A DNA stretch of 45,933 nt from UBA7434 sp042090785 (GCA_042090785.1 JBELIP010000014.1:1-45933), one strand, 5' to 3'. Counted from the stretch's first letter, positions 33,707 through 43,533 are shown. Translations and numbers: made by a program. Notes: generated by a model not told the origin, from the letters alone.

Positions 33707-35761
33707 CTATCTTTTAAGGTCTACATGAACGCGGCGGTTAAACGCGCGATTTTCAGCAGAATCATTAAGCCTAGCTGGGAGCGATTCACCGAAGGCATGC
33801 AATTCAAACATTTCAGGATCGACACCCTGACCTTCCATATAATCTGAAGTAGCTATTGCACGACGCTCAGAAAGCTTAAGATTGTAAGCTTGTGAAGCAT
33901 TATCATCGGTATGACCCGAAACAACGACTTTATCAAAGCGATCTGATGCAACCACATAAGCAGAAACTCGATTCAATCGATTTGCAGAAGCGCTTGTAAT
34001 GACAGAGCTATCATTATCAAAATGAATCAAGCTAGAAACCAGCTGCTGTAACTCAGGATCTACACAATCCTCCGCAGCACTAACATCCTGATCTTCTGAA
34101 TACCCGCAGGGTAAATTCAAAGTATCATCGCCAGACACTAAACCCAGTGAGGCGCTACTGCTGTCATTAATTGCAGGGATAGGTGAGTTAGGCGCCAAGA
34201 TAAAAGGCGTAGGGTTCGCAAACGGGGCAACGGGATCATCCACTACAGGCGGTACATCGGCTTCATTAATAACAGAAACTCTCGTCCAACTAGCAATAAA
34301 ATCACTCGAACCATTTTCATTAGTGCCTGTTGGATTAAACACACCATTAATCGTATCACCATCGGCGTTACCATCAATGCGATTATTCACCATGCCACCC
34401 GTCATATTAAAAACATCAACACCACCTAGGCCTTTGACGATTTCAACAGTACCCGCAATATTAAAAGTATCACGCCCCACACCACCGATCAGAGTGTCAA
34501 TAGAAGCACCCTCAAGTAGGTTAATCGTATTTTGAGTTTGTGATGTTGCCGCTAAATACTCAACATCCGTAAAGCTCACAGCGCCGATATTCTCCCAGTT
34601 ACTAGAACCGATACCAATATAACTTGCAGTACCTTCATTAGACCCAGTCACTTCATAGTTAGCTAAACCAAAAATCCTATTAACATCGCCCGTGCCGCTA
34701 ATAGATAGGCTCGACATGGTGGCACTTAAACTTTCAAAAATATCTAAACGACCTTCTAAATCAGAAGCACTATCACCAATTGAGGCCGTAACAGTGCCAG
34801 TGCCTGCATCTATATTTCCCGCCAAAAATACTCTACCCGCACTTATCTCAATACTACCATCGGTGGCTGAAGTATCTAATGAACCGTTAGAACCCACTCT
34901 ACCGCCAGCACCAATTAAACGAATAACACCCGGCGTTGAAGTATCTATACCCGTAGCACGAACAATGCCTTTGTTATTCACAGCAAAGCTTTTTGGGTCG
35001 GTGACTATTGCGCGTATATTGACATTATTAGCACTAACGTCAGCATTCGTAGCAATACCTACAACGGTATCACCAGCACTGGTTTGCAATGCTTCAGAAA
35101 CATTAAACTGCATTAAACTATTATTGCCATAAGTCACAACAACTTCGTTGCCGGCAACTAAATTCAAATCACCGCCAGCAATATCAACAATACCGTCAAC
35201 ATTGATATCACCTGATACCAATGCAACTTGAGCACCAGCCAAGTCAGAAGATAGACCCTCCACAACGATACTAGCGTTAGCTCCGCTCGTGGTGAATCGT
35301 AAGTCGCCATTAACAAAATCGGTAATATCAAGAGCATTTGTGCTTGCTACTAAACTGGCTAAATCAACCTCCGCACCTGAACCAAGAACTATACCGTTTT
35401 GATTCACTAAAAACACCCGTACATTACCATCAAGCAAGCCGTTTATATTACTCACGTTGCCACTGCTATCGTTAGCTAATACCGACCAACTAGATGAACC
35501 ACCAGTATGGTTAAAACTTAATGTTTCACCACTAGCAACATTAATGCCGTCTCCGGCAAAATCCACAACACGATTGTCTTGAGATATCGTCAACGTGCTT
35601 TGGCTGCCACTAACACTATAAGTTGAATTACCATTCACAGCATTAAAATCGGCAGACTGAGGAAGCGCTAAAGCCTGCTGAATAAACATTGCTGACGTTA
35701 ACGCAGCAATAGTTTTTGCAAGAACGGGATTTCTTTTAAGAGTTATTGAAAGCTTGCTCAT
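33707..35761 (-). CDS. TpsA-type exoprotein fused to an OmpA-like peptidoglycan-binding domain
   Basis: 684 residues. A long signal region (1-33, ending ALAL) is followed by a haemagglutination-activity (TPS) domain (about 34-250) with VRVFLVNQNGIVLGSGAEVDLASLVAST, the NxNGI-type signature recognised by TpsB transporters. A short beta-solenoid with RTX-like GGxGxDxF elements (426-475) and a proline-rich linker (503-530) follow. The C-terminus (about 570-684) is an OmpA-like domain: IHFDNDSSVI, SGHTDD with D619, LSERRA with R634, and NRRVHVDL, including the residues that bind diaminopimelate. C552/C566 may form a disulfide. The exoprotein is short for TpsA, and the fusion to a periplasmic anchor domain is unusual. 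The cognate TpsB is upstream (269 bp gap). Confidence 0.82.
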   Translation of the reverse strand: MSKLSITLKRNPVLAKTIAALTSAMFIQQALALPQSADFNAVNGNSTYSVSGSQSTLTISQDNRVVDFAGDGINVASGETLSFNHTGGSSSWSVLANDSSGNVSNINGLLDGNVRVFLVNQNGIVLGSGAEVDLASLVASTNALDITDFVNGDLRFTTSGANASIVVEGLSSDLAGAQVALVSGDINVDGIVDIAGGDLNLVAGNEVVVTYGNNSLMQFNVSEALQTSAGDTVVGIATNADVSANNVNIRAIVTDPKSFAVNNKGIVRATGIDTSTPGVIRLIGAGGRVGSNGSLDTSATDGSIEISAGRVFLAGNIDAGTGTVTASIGDSASDLEGRLDIFESLSATMSSLSISGTGDVNRIFGLANYEVTGSNEGTASYIGIGSSNWENIGAVSFTDVEYLAATSQTQNTINLLEGASIDTLIGGVGRDTFNIAGTVEIVKGLGGVDVFNMTGGMVNNRIDGNADGDTINGVFNPTGTNENGSSDFIASWTRVSVINEADVPPVVDDPVAPFANPTPFILAPNSPIPAINDSSSASLGLVSGDDTLNLPCGYSEDQDVSAAEDCVDPELQQLVSSLIHFDNDSSVITSASANRLNRVSAYVVASDRFDKVVVSGHTDDNASQAYNLKLSERRAIATSDYMEGQGVDPEMFELHAFGESLPARLNDSAENRAFNRRVHVDLKR

Positions 35762-36030
35762 ATCATACCTACCTTGGATTGATGACGAAAAAATGACATA
35801 TACAACCCAAAAAATTATTTAAAGTAACGAAAACGTTGTAAAGACAACCTTATTTATATTAATGCTTGTGTTGTATCAAAGACTAAAACAGGAAAAACAA
35901 ACTTTTATACTTTTCCGACACTTAGAAAAAGAGTTGTTAGTTTGGTTAAATTATAACCAATGTTTAACCCTATCTACAAGCTAAAAAAAATATATTTACC
36001 TTTCCCACTAACACCGGCGCTAAGCCAGTT

Positions 36031-37800
36031 TTACAAGTTAAAACCAATACTTAGCCAATACTGAGTATCTTCGCCATTAAGCGCTTCAGAGCCGTCAAAC
36101 GGCTTTGCCGCAGAGATTCGAGTAAATCCTCCAACATCCGGAAACGTTAGCTCCGCCTCAACTCCCCAGCCTGAAATATCAATTGAGCTTGTTGGGCCGC
36201 CATTACCGTCTTTCAACTTACCCCAACCATAATCGGCAAAAACTGACAGCGACAAAATATCACTCCAGCTATGTTCTCCGTAAGCAATACCTTCTGACAA
36301 TGCGCCGCCATTAATAACCCAAGCCACGCTAGCAAAAACTGCCGTATCTCTTACATACTCGGCAACAGGATAAGCTCTAACGGTATAAGGGCCACCTAAA
36401 CTCATGCGCTCTAACGATGACAATAAGTCATCAGAGTACTGACCATTAACGTGAAGGAGTAATGAATTATTGCGTGCAACAGACTGCAAGCGGCTATAGC
36501 TGGCGCTAATTTTATTAAACTCGCCTGGCAGCATTTGCTCGCCATTAATGATACCAAGGCTTTCACCATTACCCTGCTCATCCATAGAACCTAAAAGGTC
36601 ATTAAAACCATGCGAGAAGGTAAGTGAACCACGATGCACGCCTCTAAAACGTGTATCAATAGCATCAGCAACCACGGTTGCTTCAAAAACCGTTAAGCGA
36701 TCAACACCTTGCTCTACGTTGAATGAAGAAAAATCTACATTTGAACGCTTTAATGCCAAGCCAATACGCGTTGCAACATTAAGGTTTCGCGTTCGTACCC
36801 ATTGCGAGCGAAGAAACGTTTCACCTATTTCTGTATCACCTTCTATACCTAAGGCAAGCACAGCTTCATCTTCAACATCATAGCTTGTCTTACTGAAAGC
36901 AAGACCAAAAGTATGGACTAAATCGGGATGGGTAATTTCATAGGTCACTCGCGCATTACGTAAGTCACCGGGACTAAACGTTTTGAGCGCATCAATCGAT
37001 AGTTGATCAATGTGACCGGTCATATTATTCACTTTAACGCCCAACAATAAACGTGCATCACCCGACGATTCAACGCCATAGTTATCTGCTTGAGCAAAAT
37101 AACTCACAGCGTCTTCATTAGTCGCTTTTACTGTTAATTGTGTTTCGCCTAAAGCATTACCTGGCTTGAAGACTGCAGCAGCAGTAAAACCGGGCATATC
37201 ACTTAAACGTAGAATGTTACTCTCAACAAAATCAATATTAACCGCATCGCCTTTAACCGCTCTAAAAGGATGTTGCAGAACTTTGTTGCTGTATAAAACA
37301 TTGGCGTCACTACCAACACCGCCAAATTTACCGACAAAGACACGAATTAACACCGCTCCACTTTCAATTTCTTGGGCGGGCAAAATCGCTTTTGCCAACA
37401 TCAAACCAGACTGACGAAGATTTTCTGTCACCAAAAAAGCAACATCATCAAGGTCGGTTAACGTTAATTTATTATCAGACTGTAAAAGATAATCACTAAC
37501 AAGGTTACTGATACTTTCACTAAGGTCGCTAGGGACTAATTGCGGCTCATCGTAGCTGACTACAAATTCCTGAACACGAATCACAGGGCCGTCATCCTCA
37601 CCAACAGGACGCGCCCCTGTAGATGGCACTATCACAATATTGTCATCAACAATATCGGGGAGTTGAGGCTGTTCTCGCTCTGGCTCTAAGGCTCCGGGTG
37701 ATAAGTTTTGAGCAAACGCCTGCATTTGAAACAAGCAAAAGAATAGCGATATAACGCTAAAAATCGTCCGTGTTCTAATCATTATAATTTTAAACCGCAT
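36031..37800 (-). CDS. TpsB/ShlB-FhaC family outer-membrane transporter
   Basis: 589 residues. A signal peptide (about 1-30, ending AFAQ) is followed by an Asp/Glu/Pro-rich stretch (31-70), POTRA domains (about 72-225; VRVQEFVVSY, LRQSGLMLAKAILPAQEIESGAVLIRVFVGKFG, VNIDFVESNILRLSDMPG), and a 16-strand-type barrel ending in GFNL. LSLGGPYTVRAYPVAE matches the family's conserved L6 region (VRGY-like; here VRAY). It would secrete the TpsA-type protein encoded next. A second Met (residue 7) is also a possible start. It lies 59 bp after the sorting-tail gene, so the three genes likely form an operon. Confidence 0.9.
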   Translation of the reverse strand: MRFKIIMIRTRTIFSVISLFFCLFQMQAFAQNLSPGALEPEREQPQLPDIVDDNIVIVPSTGARPVGEDDGPVIRVQEFVVSYDEPQLVPSDLSESISNLVSDYLLQSDNKLTLTDLDDVAFLVTENLRQSGLMLAKAILPAQEIESGAVLIRVFVGKFGGVGSDANVLYSNKVLQHPFRAVKGDAVNIDFVESNILRLSDMPGFTAAAVFKPGNALGETQLTVKATNEDAVSYFAQADNYGVESSGDARLLLGVKVNNMTGHIDQLSIDALKTFSPGDLRNARVTYEITHPDLVHTFGLAFSKTSYDVEDEAVLALGIEGDTEIGETFLRSQWVRTRNLNVATRIGLALKRSNVDFSSFNVEQGVDRLTVFEATVVADAIDTRFRGVHRGSLTFSHGFNDLLGSMDEQGNGESLGIINGEQMLPGEFNKISASYSRLQSVARNNSLLLHVNGQYSDDLLSSLERMSLGGPYTVRAYPVAEYVRDTAVFASVAWVINGGALSEGIAYGEHSWSDILSLSVFADYGWGKLKDGNGGPTSSIDISGWGVEAELTFPDVGGFTRISAAKPFDGSEALNGEDTQYWLSIGFNL

Positions 37801-37859
37801 TACTTATTAACTCATCAGGTAGTTGTTGCATTAATCGACTGTAGGTATAAATACAGTCT

Positions 37860-38708
37860 TTATCGCTTGAGCTTGCGTCGCCTTAAAGTCAGTGCCGCAA
37901 GTGCTGAGCTATATAATACTAAACTTCCGGGTAGTGGCACCACTGTTGCTGAAGAATCAATATTAATATCAAAACTATCTACAATATAAGAACCATTAAA
38001 ACTAGTGACAGCTAAGTCGGTTAGATCGCCTAAGTAGTTATCAAAAAATGCATTGGTTTCTTGCTCAACACCGTCTTCATCGATAAATACTCTATTAAAA
38101 CCCAGTATTTTATCGGTATGACAACCTTCACCGTCATCAGGCAACGCGTAACCACAAACCAATATCGGCGAAACCTCAATATTAATGCCTTCGTGAATAA
38201 CGTTATTCGTCTCCAATTCCACAGACTGATCATTAATCGATAACGATTGCGTGTTAGTACTAAAAATAAATATGGCATTAACATCCACATTTTCATCAAT
38301 ACTGATATCCCATGACAAAGATTCTGCAGCCGATAGGACTAACGAGACATCGCCTGTTAAACCTGCACCACTCCCATTATCAGGGTTAAGATTATTTAGG
38401 TTAACTTCAACCGTATTTTGCGGATTAATTGCATCGTTTAAATTACTCGTACTATGCGCACCTAAATAAATCAGCTCTTCGCCGTTATTTTCTTCTATGG
38501 TGACTAAACCCATATTGGTCGCATGCTGTTGCACCACCTCTTCCTTAACGAAGTTTTTAAATACATTGTGGGTCTGACCACTAAATGAATAACTTGAACT
38601 GCCCTCAGTGGCCGGCGTAGTCATAGTGACATGCGCAGCATGAGCCGATACAGAAGCCATTGCAGATAACATTAATACAGATAGATGTTTCACAAAGAAA
38701 TCCCTCAT
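37860..38708 (-). CDS. Exported protein with VPLPG PEP-CTERM-type sorting tail
   Basis: 282 residues. A signal peptide (1-24, ending SAHA) is followed by a beta-rich, Asn/Asp-rich region with no recognised domain. C-terminal VVPLPGSLVLYSSALAALTLRRRKLKR (256-282) is a PEP-CTERM/VPLPA-like sorting signal: motif, TM helix, arginine-rich tail. A pair of cysteines (VCGYALPDDGEGCH) may form a disulfide. It would be handled by an exosortase not present here. Its position as first gene of the TpsB-TpsA operon suggests a shared surface role, perhaps adhesion or biofilm matrix; that is inference. Confidence 0.75.
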   Translation of the reverse strand: MRDFFVKHLSVLMLSAMASVSAHAAHVTMTTPATEGSSSYSFSGQTHNVFKNFVKEEVVQQHATNMGLVTIEENNGEELIYLGAHSTSNLNDAINPQNTVEVNLNNLNPDNGSGAGLTGDVSLVLSAAESLSWDISIDENVDVNAIFIFSTNTQSLSINDQSVELETNNVIHEGINIEVSPILVCGYALPDDGEGCHTDKILGFNRVFIDEDGVEQETNAFFDNYLGDLTDLAVTSFNGSYIVDSFDINIDSSATVVPLPGSLVLYSSALAALTLRRRKLKR

Positions 38709-39109
38709 TCTCTTCGAGTGAGGACGAATTCAAGGTAACTTTATCGGAACAAAATAAGACGCACTAATGCCATCAGCAGAGGATGGGTGCGGGAAACACA
38801 GTCAAATTGCGGGGGATAACTTAACTATTTGCCCTATTTTACTCTCGACAAACCGAATGAATCAGTCCTGCCGTTAATTAAAATAGGGGCCAAGGGAGTT
38901 ACATAATAACCACAACAGATATAAAGTCAATTGATTATTTAATAAACAGGAAATAAGTTGCGGCTTAAAAAAATTGAAGGAATACCTATAACCTACTGTT
39001 TTTAATGGCAATAATAGCGAACAGCTCGATCTTCCCAATCACTATCGCAACAAAATTAATTGCAAAAAATCATTTTACATAACCAAGCAACCCATCATGA
39101 CGGATAGAT
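38709..39109. other. Intergenic region upstream of the surface cassette
   Basis: 401 bp. It should carry the promoter for the minus-strand cassette that begins at 38708. I see no clear box cluster, terminator or small gene. Confidence 0.4.
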
Positions 39110-39946
39110 CTACTCAAAAAACTCAAGCACTAAAGCGTTAAAAGCCTCTGGCTTTTCAGCATGCAACCAGTGGCCCGCTCCAGCAACTTCCTTAAATACA
39201 CAATTTGGAAAAAGTGCTCGGCTTAGCGTTTTATACTCAGGCTTAATATAATTAGAGTTTTCACCAGCAATAAAGAGGACTGGCTTTTCAAACGCGCGAT
39301 GACCTGCACTATCATTACGACCATCACTAAAGTCGTCGTCTTCTAAAAATAAGCCCTGACGAAGCTCAGCATAATTATTGATAATTGCAGACAAGTTCAT
39401 GCGCCAACGAAAGCCCTGCTCGGTTTTTTCTAAGTTTTGCATTAAAAACTGGCAAGTAGGTTTATCTTCAATGGCGGCTTGAAGCAATTGCTGCACTTCT
39501 GCTCTACTTGTCGCCTGCTGTACATCAATAGCACCTAGTGATGCAAGAATGACATCATGTTTGGCTGGATAAGTTACCGGGGCAATATCAGCCACAATCA
39601 TTTTATGCACCCGTGATGGATATCGCAGCGCAAGACTCATGGCTACCTTGCCACCTAAAGAATGCCCAAGCACATTGACCGCCGCCAAACCCAGATGGTC
39701 AAGCATGGCCAAAACATCATCAGCCATGGAACTAATAGTCATTACATCGCTATGCGGCGAACGACCATGGTTGGGCAAGTCAAAAGCAAAAACGGCATAG
39801 TCGTTAGACAACTCCCGAGCAATGCCTCCTAAATTACGACCCATTCCAAAAAGACCATGGAGCAAAACAACAGGCGGTTTACCGTTATTAATATTAGCTT
39901 CACCGCTTTGGGTTAAATACAAACCCTGTTCAATACTACCTACCAT
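39110..39946 (-). CDS. Alpha/beta-hydrolase, YbfF-like esterase
   Basis: 278 residues from Met at 39946; a GTG eight codons upstream (39970) is less likely. Oxyanion segment PPVVLLHGLFGMGRNLGG, FDLPNHGRSPHS, nucleophile elbow GHSLGG, IVADIAPVTYP, and the late acid and His (FIAGENSNYI, GAGHWLHAEKP). The order and length match the E. coli YbfF acyl-CoA/short-chain esterase group. Cytoplasmic, with no signal peptide. The gene is probably monocistronic and divergent from the lipoprotein gene. Confidence 0.87.
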   Translation of the reverse strand: MVGSIEQGLYLTQSGEANINNGKPPVVLLHGLFGMGRNLGGIARELSNDYAVFAFDLPNHGRSPHSDVMTISSMADDVLAMLDHLGLAAVNVLGHSLGGKVAMSLALRYPSRVHKMIVADIAPVTYPAKHDVILASLGAIDVQQATSRAEVQQLLQAAIEDKPTCQFLMQNLEKTEQGFRWRMNLSAIINNYAELRQGLFLEDDDFSDGRNDSAGHRAFEKPVLFIAGENSNYIKPEYKTLSRALFPNCVFKEVAGAGHWLHAEKPEAFNALVLEFFE

Positions 39947-40110
39947 TTTAATACCACACTTTTTACACACATAAATCTCACAGGCGGGATTATATAAGCA
40001 TAAGCTCGATAACTGGCACTGTTATTAACCAACACAATTGGTAGAATAGCCGGCAATTATTGAAAAGACTTTATTACTCGGCAGCTTTCAACTTTGTTAG
40101 GATTTTATCT

Positions 40111-40980
40111 ATGAACCAGCCAACGTCAATTCACCTCGATAAAAACCAAGCGACAACTTTATGGACCCGTTTCAATACAACCCTTAGTCGCCGCCGAAAT
40201 AAGCAGACTATTTGTCGTCGACTCACCCTGCTTTTAGCCAGCGCACTACTTTGCGCCTGCGAAACTACATCTTTTAATGATACAGCTTACCCGTATGTCA
40301 TTAATTCTGAAAAAATGGCAACACAGGCTGTCGATAAAATTATTATTGCGCACGTCAATTTTGGCGGCCCGTCTAAACACTATTTAAGAGATTATGAAAA
40401 AACGATCGACAAAGAAGTTAAAGCGCAGCTGGAATCCGGCGGTTATACAATAGCGAGCAACGCCCTCTTTAGAAAAGCATGGCGTGATGCCGTTAGGAAA
40501 TACGGCGATCCTTTTAACCCTGTCACGTCACAAATTAATCCCAGAGCTTTTAAACGCGTAGTTTACACCGCCATAAACACCTTAAAAGAACAAACCGATA
40601 TCAAAGCCGTTGTGTTTACTGATCTCATTGAGCGCCAAATTGCTTTTGGGCATCACATAAACCGCAATGCAAAATGGGATGGCGTATCACGCAAGCCCAA
40701 AATAAAAGGCGCTGGTACGGGTATTTCACAAGGCTTTGATTGGAGCCAAACCGTTCCAGCCGCCTCTCTATCGGTCACCATTTATCATGTTGATGGCCAG
40801 CGTTTATTTCAAAGTATTGGCGGCTTAGAAGTCACTCGGCAGCTTGATCCGAATAAAGGTGGCAACGGCAGGTTTGTCCGTCGCGATAAATTATTCACTA
40901 GCCACTCGAATGTTCGTCAAGGCGTAAACTTTGCGTTACACCCTTTTGTAAAAATGAAAGGCTACCCAGAAAAGAAATAA
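40111..40980 (+). CDS. Lipoprotein of unknown function
   Basis: 289 residues from the ATG at 40111 (AGGA site upstream); a TTG-initiated form from 40060 is less likely. After an unusually long basic n-region (RRRNKQTICRR) comes a hydrophobic stretch and a lipobox-like LLCAC, so it is probably a lipoprotein. The mature part has an alternating alpha/beta look (VDKIIIAHVNFGGPSKHYLRDYEKTIDKEV, TDIKAVVFTDLIERQ, SLSVTIYHVDGQRLFQSIGGLEVTRQL) reminiscent of GNA1162/DUF799-like periplasmic lipoproteins. I cannot assign a family. Convergent with the Tag-like gene. Confidence 0.72.
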   Translation: MNQPTSIHLDKNQATTLWTRFNTTLSRRRNKQTICRRLTLLLASALLCACETTSFNDTAYPYVINSEKMATQAVDKIIIAHVNFGGPSKHYLRDYEKTIDKEVKAQLESGGYTIASNALFRKAWRDAVRKYGDPFNPVTSQINPRAFKRVVYTAINTLKEQTDIKAVVFTDLIERQIAFGHHINRNAKWDGVSRKPKIKGAGTGISQGFDWSQTVPAASLSVTIYHVDGQRLFQSIGGLEVTRQLDPNKGGNGRFVRRDKLFTSHSNVRQGVNFALHPFVKMKGYPEKK

Positions 40981-40995
40981 CCTTTATAGTAAGAT

Positions 40996-41682
40996 TTAAC
41001 CCGCAAGGTAACTTAATATACGAGAGATTTCGCAAAGCGGCCGCCCGCTTTGCTCGGCCCATTCAACAAACACTTTTTGCGTCTCAAGCATTGCGGTTTT
41101 TGACTTAGGTTCGCGATCAACAATACCCAGCCCCACTAATACCGCCACCGTATCATTAGTCAATAAAAACGTATCAACTCCCGCCATTCGTAAAAAACGC
41201 GACCCCGAATGCCCGCCTAAATGTGCACCTCGCTTTTTTAAATCCAACCACAAACTCACAATATCATGACTTGGCCAATCCGCTAACCATTGGCCAAAAC
41301 TGCCATGCGATTGCACAACATCACACACTAAAACCGCATTAGTACGAATCGCCTTAATTTTGCCCCAATGTCGGATAATACCCTCTGCTTGTAAAATATC
41401 CTCTAAGCCTTCATCACTCAACGCCGCTAATGCACGAGGATTAAAATCATAACAAGCACGCTCAAAAGCCGGCCACTTGGCATCGACCATTTTATGCTGC
41501 AAACCTGAACGAAAAACGCGGCGACATATTAGCGAAAGATAATCCGCATCGGAACGCTCAATTAACTGCTTTCTTGTCGCCAATCTGGGCAGTTGCGATT
41601 CAAGGTCTTGAACCGAAGCAAAACGCTTAAGCGCCTGCGTATAAATCCAATCAAATGATCGAGCTGGGTATTTTTTTGTCAC
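40996..41682 (-). CDS. Tag-like DNA-3-methyladenine glycosylase I family protein
   Basis: 228 residues. The core (LEDILQAEGIIRHWGKIKAIRTNAVLV ... WLDLKKRGAHLGGHSGSRFLRMAGV) aligns by eye with Tag, including the GIIRHRGKI-type helix and the KKRG segment. The zinc-snap ligands of E. coli Tag (N-terminal Cys and His, C-terminal His-x3-Cys) are not present: the N-terminus lacks Cys and TNDTVAVL replaces the DHVVGC region. It would remove alkylated bases, but its specificity is uncertain. Located 11 bp after msrB and probably co-transcribed. Confidence 0.8.
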   Translation of the reverse strand: MTKKYPARSFDWIYTQALKRFASVQDLESQLPRLATRKQLIERSDADYLSLICRRVFRSGLQHKMVDAKWPAFERACYDFNPRALAALSDEGLEDILQAEGIIRHWGKIKAIRTNAVLVCDVVQSHGSFGQWLADWPSHDIVSLWLDLKKRGAHLGGHSGSRFLRMAGVDTFLLTNDTVAVLVGLGIVDREPKSKTAMLETQKVFVEWAEQSGRPLCEISRILSYLAG

Positions 41683-41693
41683 TTCTAAGCCTA

Positions 41694-42110
41694 TTAAATG
41701 ATCTCATCGTCAGCATTTTCAATACTAGAAAAATCCAACGACGCTGAATTAATACAATAACGCATACCGGTAGGTGCAGGGCCATCATTAAACACATGCC
41801 CTAAATGCGCATCACAGCGACGACAAGTGACCTCTGTACGCCGCATACCATGAGACGTATCTAAATGCTCAGCCACCGCACCATCCTCACCTGGCTGATA
41901 AAAGCTCGGCCAACCACAGCCTGAATCATATTTTGCCTGAGCATCAAACAACGTTGATTGGCAACACTTACATAAATACTTGCCTTGCGCCTTCAGGTCT
42001 GTGTACTTACCAGTAAACGCCCGTTCAGTGCCTTTTTGTCGCGTAATCTGATATTCCTCAGGCGATAACTGTTCGCGCCATTGCGCATCTGTTTTAATCA
42101 CTTTAGTCAT
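41694..42110 (-). CDS. msrB: Peptide-methionine (R)-S-oxide reductase MsrB
   Basis: 138 residues, a complete MsrB. Zinc cysteines C47/C50 (CKCC) and C96/C99 (CRRC), CGWPSFYQP, RTEVTCRRCDAHLGHVFNDGPAPTGMRYCINSASLDF with catalytic C119 and possible resolving C65. It reduces methionine-R-sulfoxide in proteins. No signal peptide, so cytoplasmic. First gene of a two-gene unit with the Tag-like gene. Confidence 0.96.
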   Translation of the reverse strand: MTKVIKTDAQWREQLSPEEYQITRQKGTERAFTGKYTDLKAQGKYLCKCCQSTLFDAQAKYDSGCGWPSFYQPGEDGAVAEHLDTSHGMRRTEVTCRRCDAHLGHVFNDGPAPTGMRYCINSASLDFSSIENADDEII

Positions 42111-42306
42111 ATATCACCCATTAATATCAAAATTAGCATCTAGCCTGTATTGGTTTATGTAGATATTACATCGCCAGTCATCCCAAGGTAAGTCTATAAT
42201 TGTCTGTAAGCTATATGAGAATACGTTGTAAAAAAATAAATAGACCTTATCGATGTTTTTATTAACACAGCTAAATAATCGCTATCGATATAAAAGAGAC
42301 TGAGTG

Positions 42307-43521
42307 ATGTCCATTATTTCAAAATCCGGCAAGTTACAAGATGTGTGTTATGACATTCGCGGCCCCGTACTGCGCGAAGCCACTCGTCTAGAAGATGAAG
42401 GCCATCGTATTCTCAAACTCAATATTGGTAACCCAGCAGCCTTTGGCATGTTAACGCCTGACGAAATCCTCCAAGATGTCATTCGTAACCTACCCGACGC
42501 ACAAGGCTACTGTGACTCAAAAGGATTATATTCGGCGCGTAAAGCCATCATGCAAGACTGCCAACTGCGCGGCGTTGAAGGCGTTGAAGTCGATGATATC
42601 TATCTAGGCAACGGCGTTAGCGAACTCATCGTTATGGCCATGCAAGGCCTGCTTAATGATGGTGACGAAGTGCTTGTTCCCGCACCTGACTACCCACTAT
42701 GGACGGCTGCCGTTACGCTTAGCGGTGGCAAGCCAGTGCATTATGTTTGCGACGAACAAGCCGACTGGCAACCCGATATTGACGATATAAAAAGCAAAAT
42801 CACCAGTCGCACGCGCGCCATCGTTATTATTAACCCTAATAATCCCACGGGTGCGGTATATGAAAAAGACACCCTAGAACAGCTGGCTCAAGTGGCTCGT
42901 GATCATAAATTAGTCGTTTGCGCTGACGAAATTTACGACCGCATATTATACGACAATACCATTCACACACCGTTTGCAACCATAGCGCATGACCTACTCT
43001 GCCTATCATTTAACGGCTTATCCAAATCGTATCGCCTAGCGGGCTTCCGCTCTGGGTGGATGATATTAACAGGTAAAAAAGAAGACTCTAAAGATTTTGT
43101 AGAAGGTTTAGATATCTTGGCGTCAATGCGACTATGCGCTAACGTTCCTGCTCAGTTCGCTATTCAAACCGCATTAGGCGGTTACCAAAGTATCAATGAT
43201 TTAGTGTTGCCCACCGGCAGACTGGGTGCTCAGCGTGATGTAGCCTATAACAAATTAATAGCCATTCCAGGCGTAAGTTGCGTTAAACCTAAGGGCGCTA
43301 TTTATATGTTCCCAAAGCTTGACGAAAAAATGTACCCCATTGTTGATGATGAAAAATTCATCTTAGACTTACTGCTAGAACAAAAAATGCTATTAGTTCA
43401 AGGCTCCGCATTCAACCTACCCACTAAAAATCATTTGCGAATTGTATTCTTACCCGAACAATTTGTATTAGGCGATGCGATTGATAGGCTTGCAAATTTT
43501 TTAGAAGATCGTAGAAAATAA
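42307..43521 (+). CDS. alaA: Alanine aminotransferase AlaA-like (fold type I PLP)
   Basis: 404 residues from the ATG at 42307; the preceding GTG is unlikely. PLP-lysine at K240 in LSFNGLSKSYRLAGFRSGWM, VIINPNNPTGAVY, CADEIYDRILYD, YLGNGVSELIVMAMQGLL. The opening DIRGPVLREATRLEDEGHRILKLNIGNPAAFG is characteristic of AlaA (YfbQ), the glutamate-pyruvate aminotransferase. Cytoplasmic amino acid metabolism; a housekeeping gene. Confidence 0.93.
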   Translation: MSIISKSGKLQDVCYDIRGPVLREATRLEDEGHRILKLNIGNPAAFGMLTPDEILQDVIRNLPDAQGYCDSKGLYSARKAIMQDCQLRGVEGVEVDDIYLGNGVSELIVMAMQGLLNDGDEVLVPAPDYPLWTAAVTLSGGKPVHYVCDEQADWQPDIDDIKSKITSRTRAIVIINPNNPTGAVYEKDTLEQLAQVARDHKLVVCADEIYDRILYDNTIHTPFATIAHDLLCLSFNGLSKSYRLAGFRSGWMILTGKKEDSKDFVEGLDILASMRLCANVPAQFAIQTALGGYQSINDLVLPTGRLGAQRDVAYNKLIAIPGVSCVKPKGAIYMFPKLDEKMYPIVDDEKFILDLLLEQKMLLVQGSAFNLPTKNHLRIVFLPEQFVLGDAIDRLANFLEDRRK

Positions 43522-43533
43522 TTTTCAAGCGGT

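Noticed and set aside
35868..35880. Single TTGTATCAAA box upstream of the TpsA-OmpA gene
   Set aside because: A strong half-site but isolated; without a partner at 10, 18 or 20 bp it is within chance expectation for this base composition.
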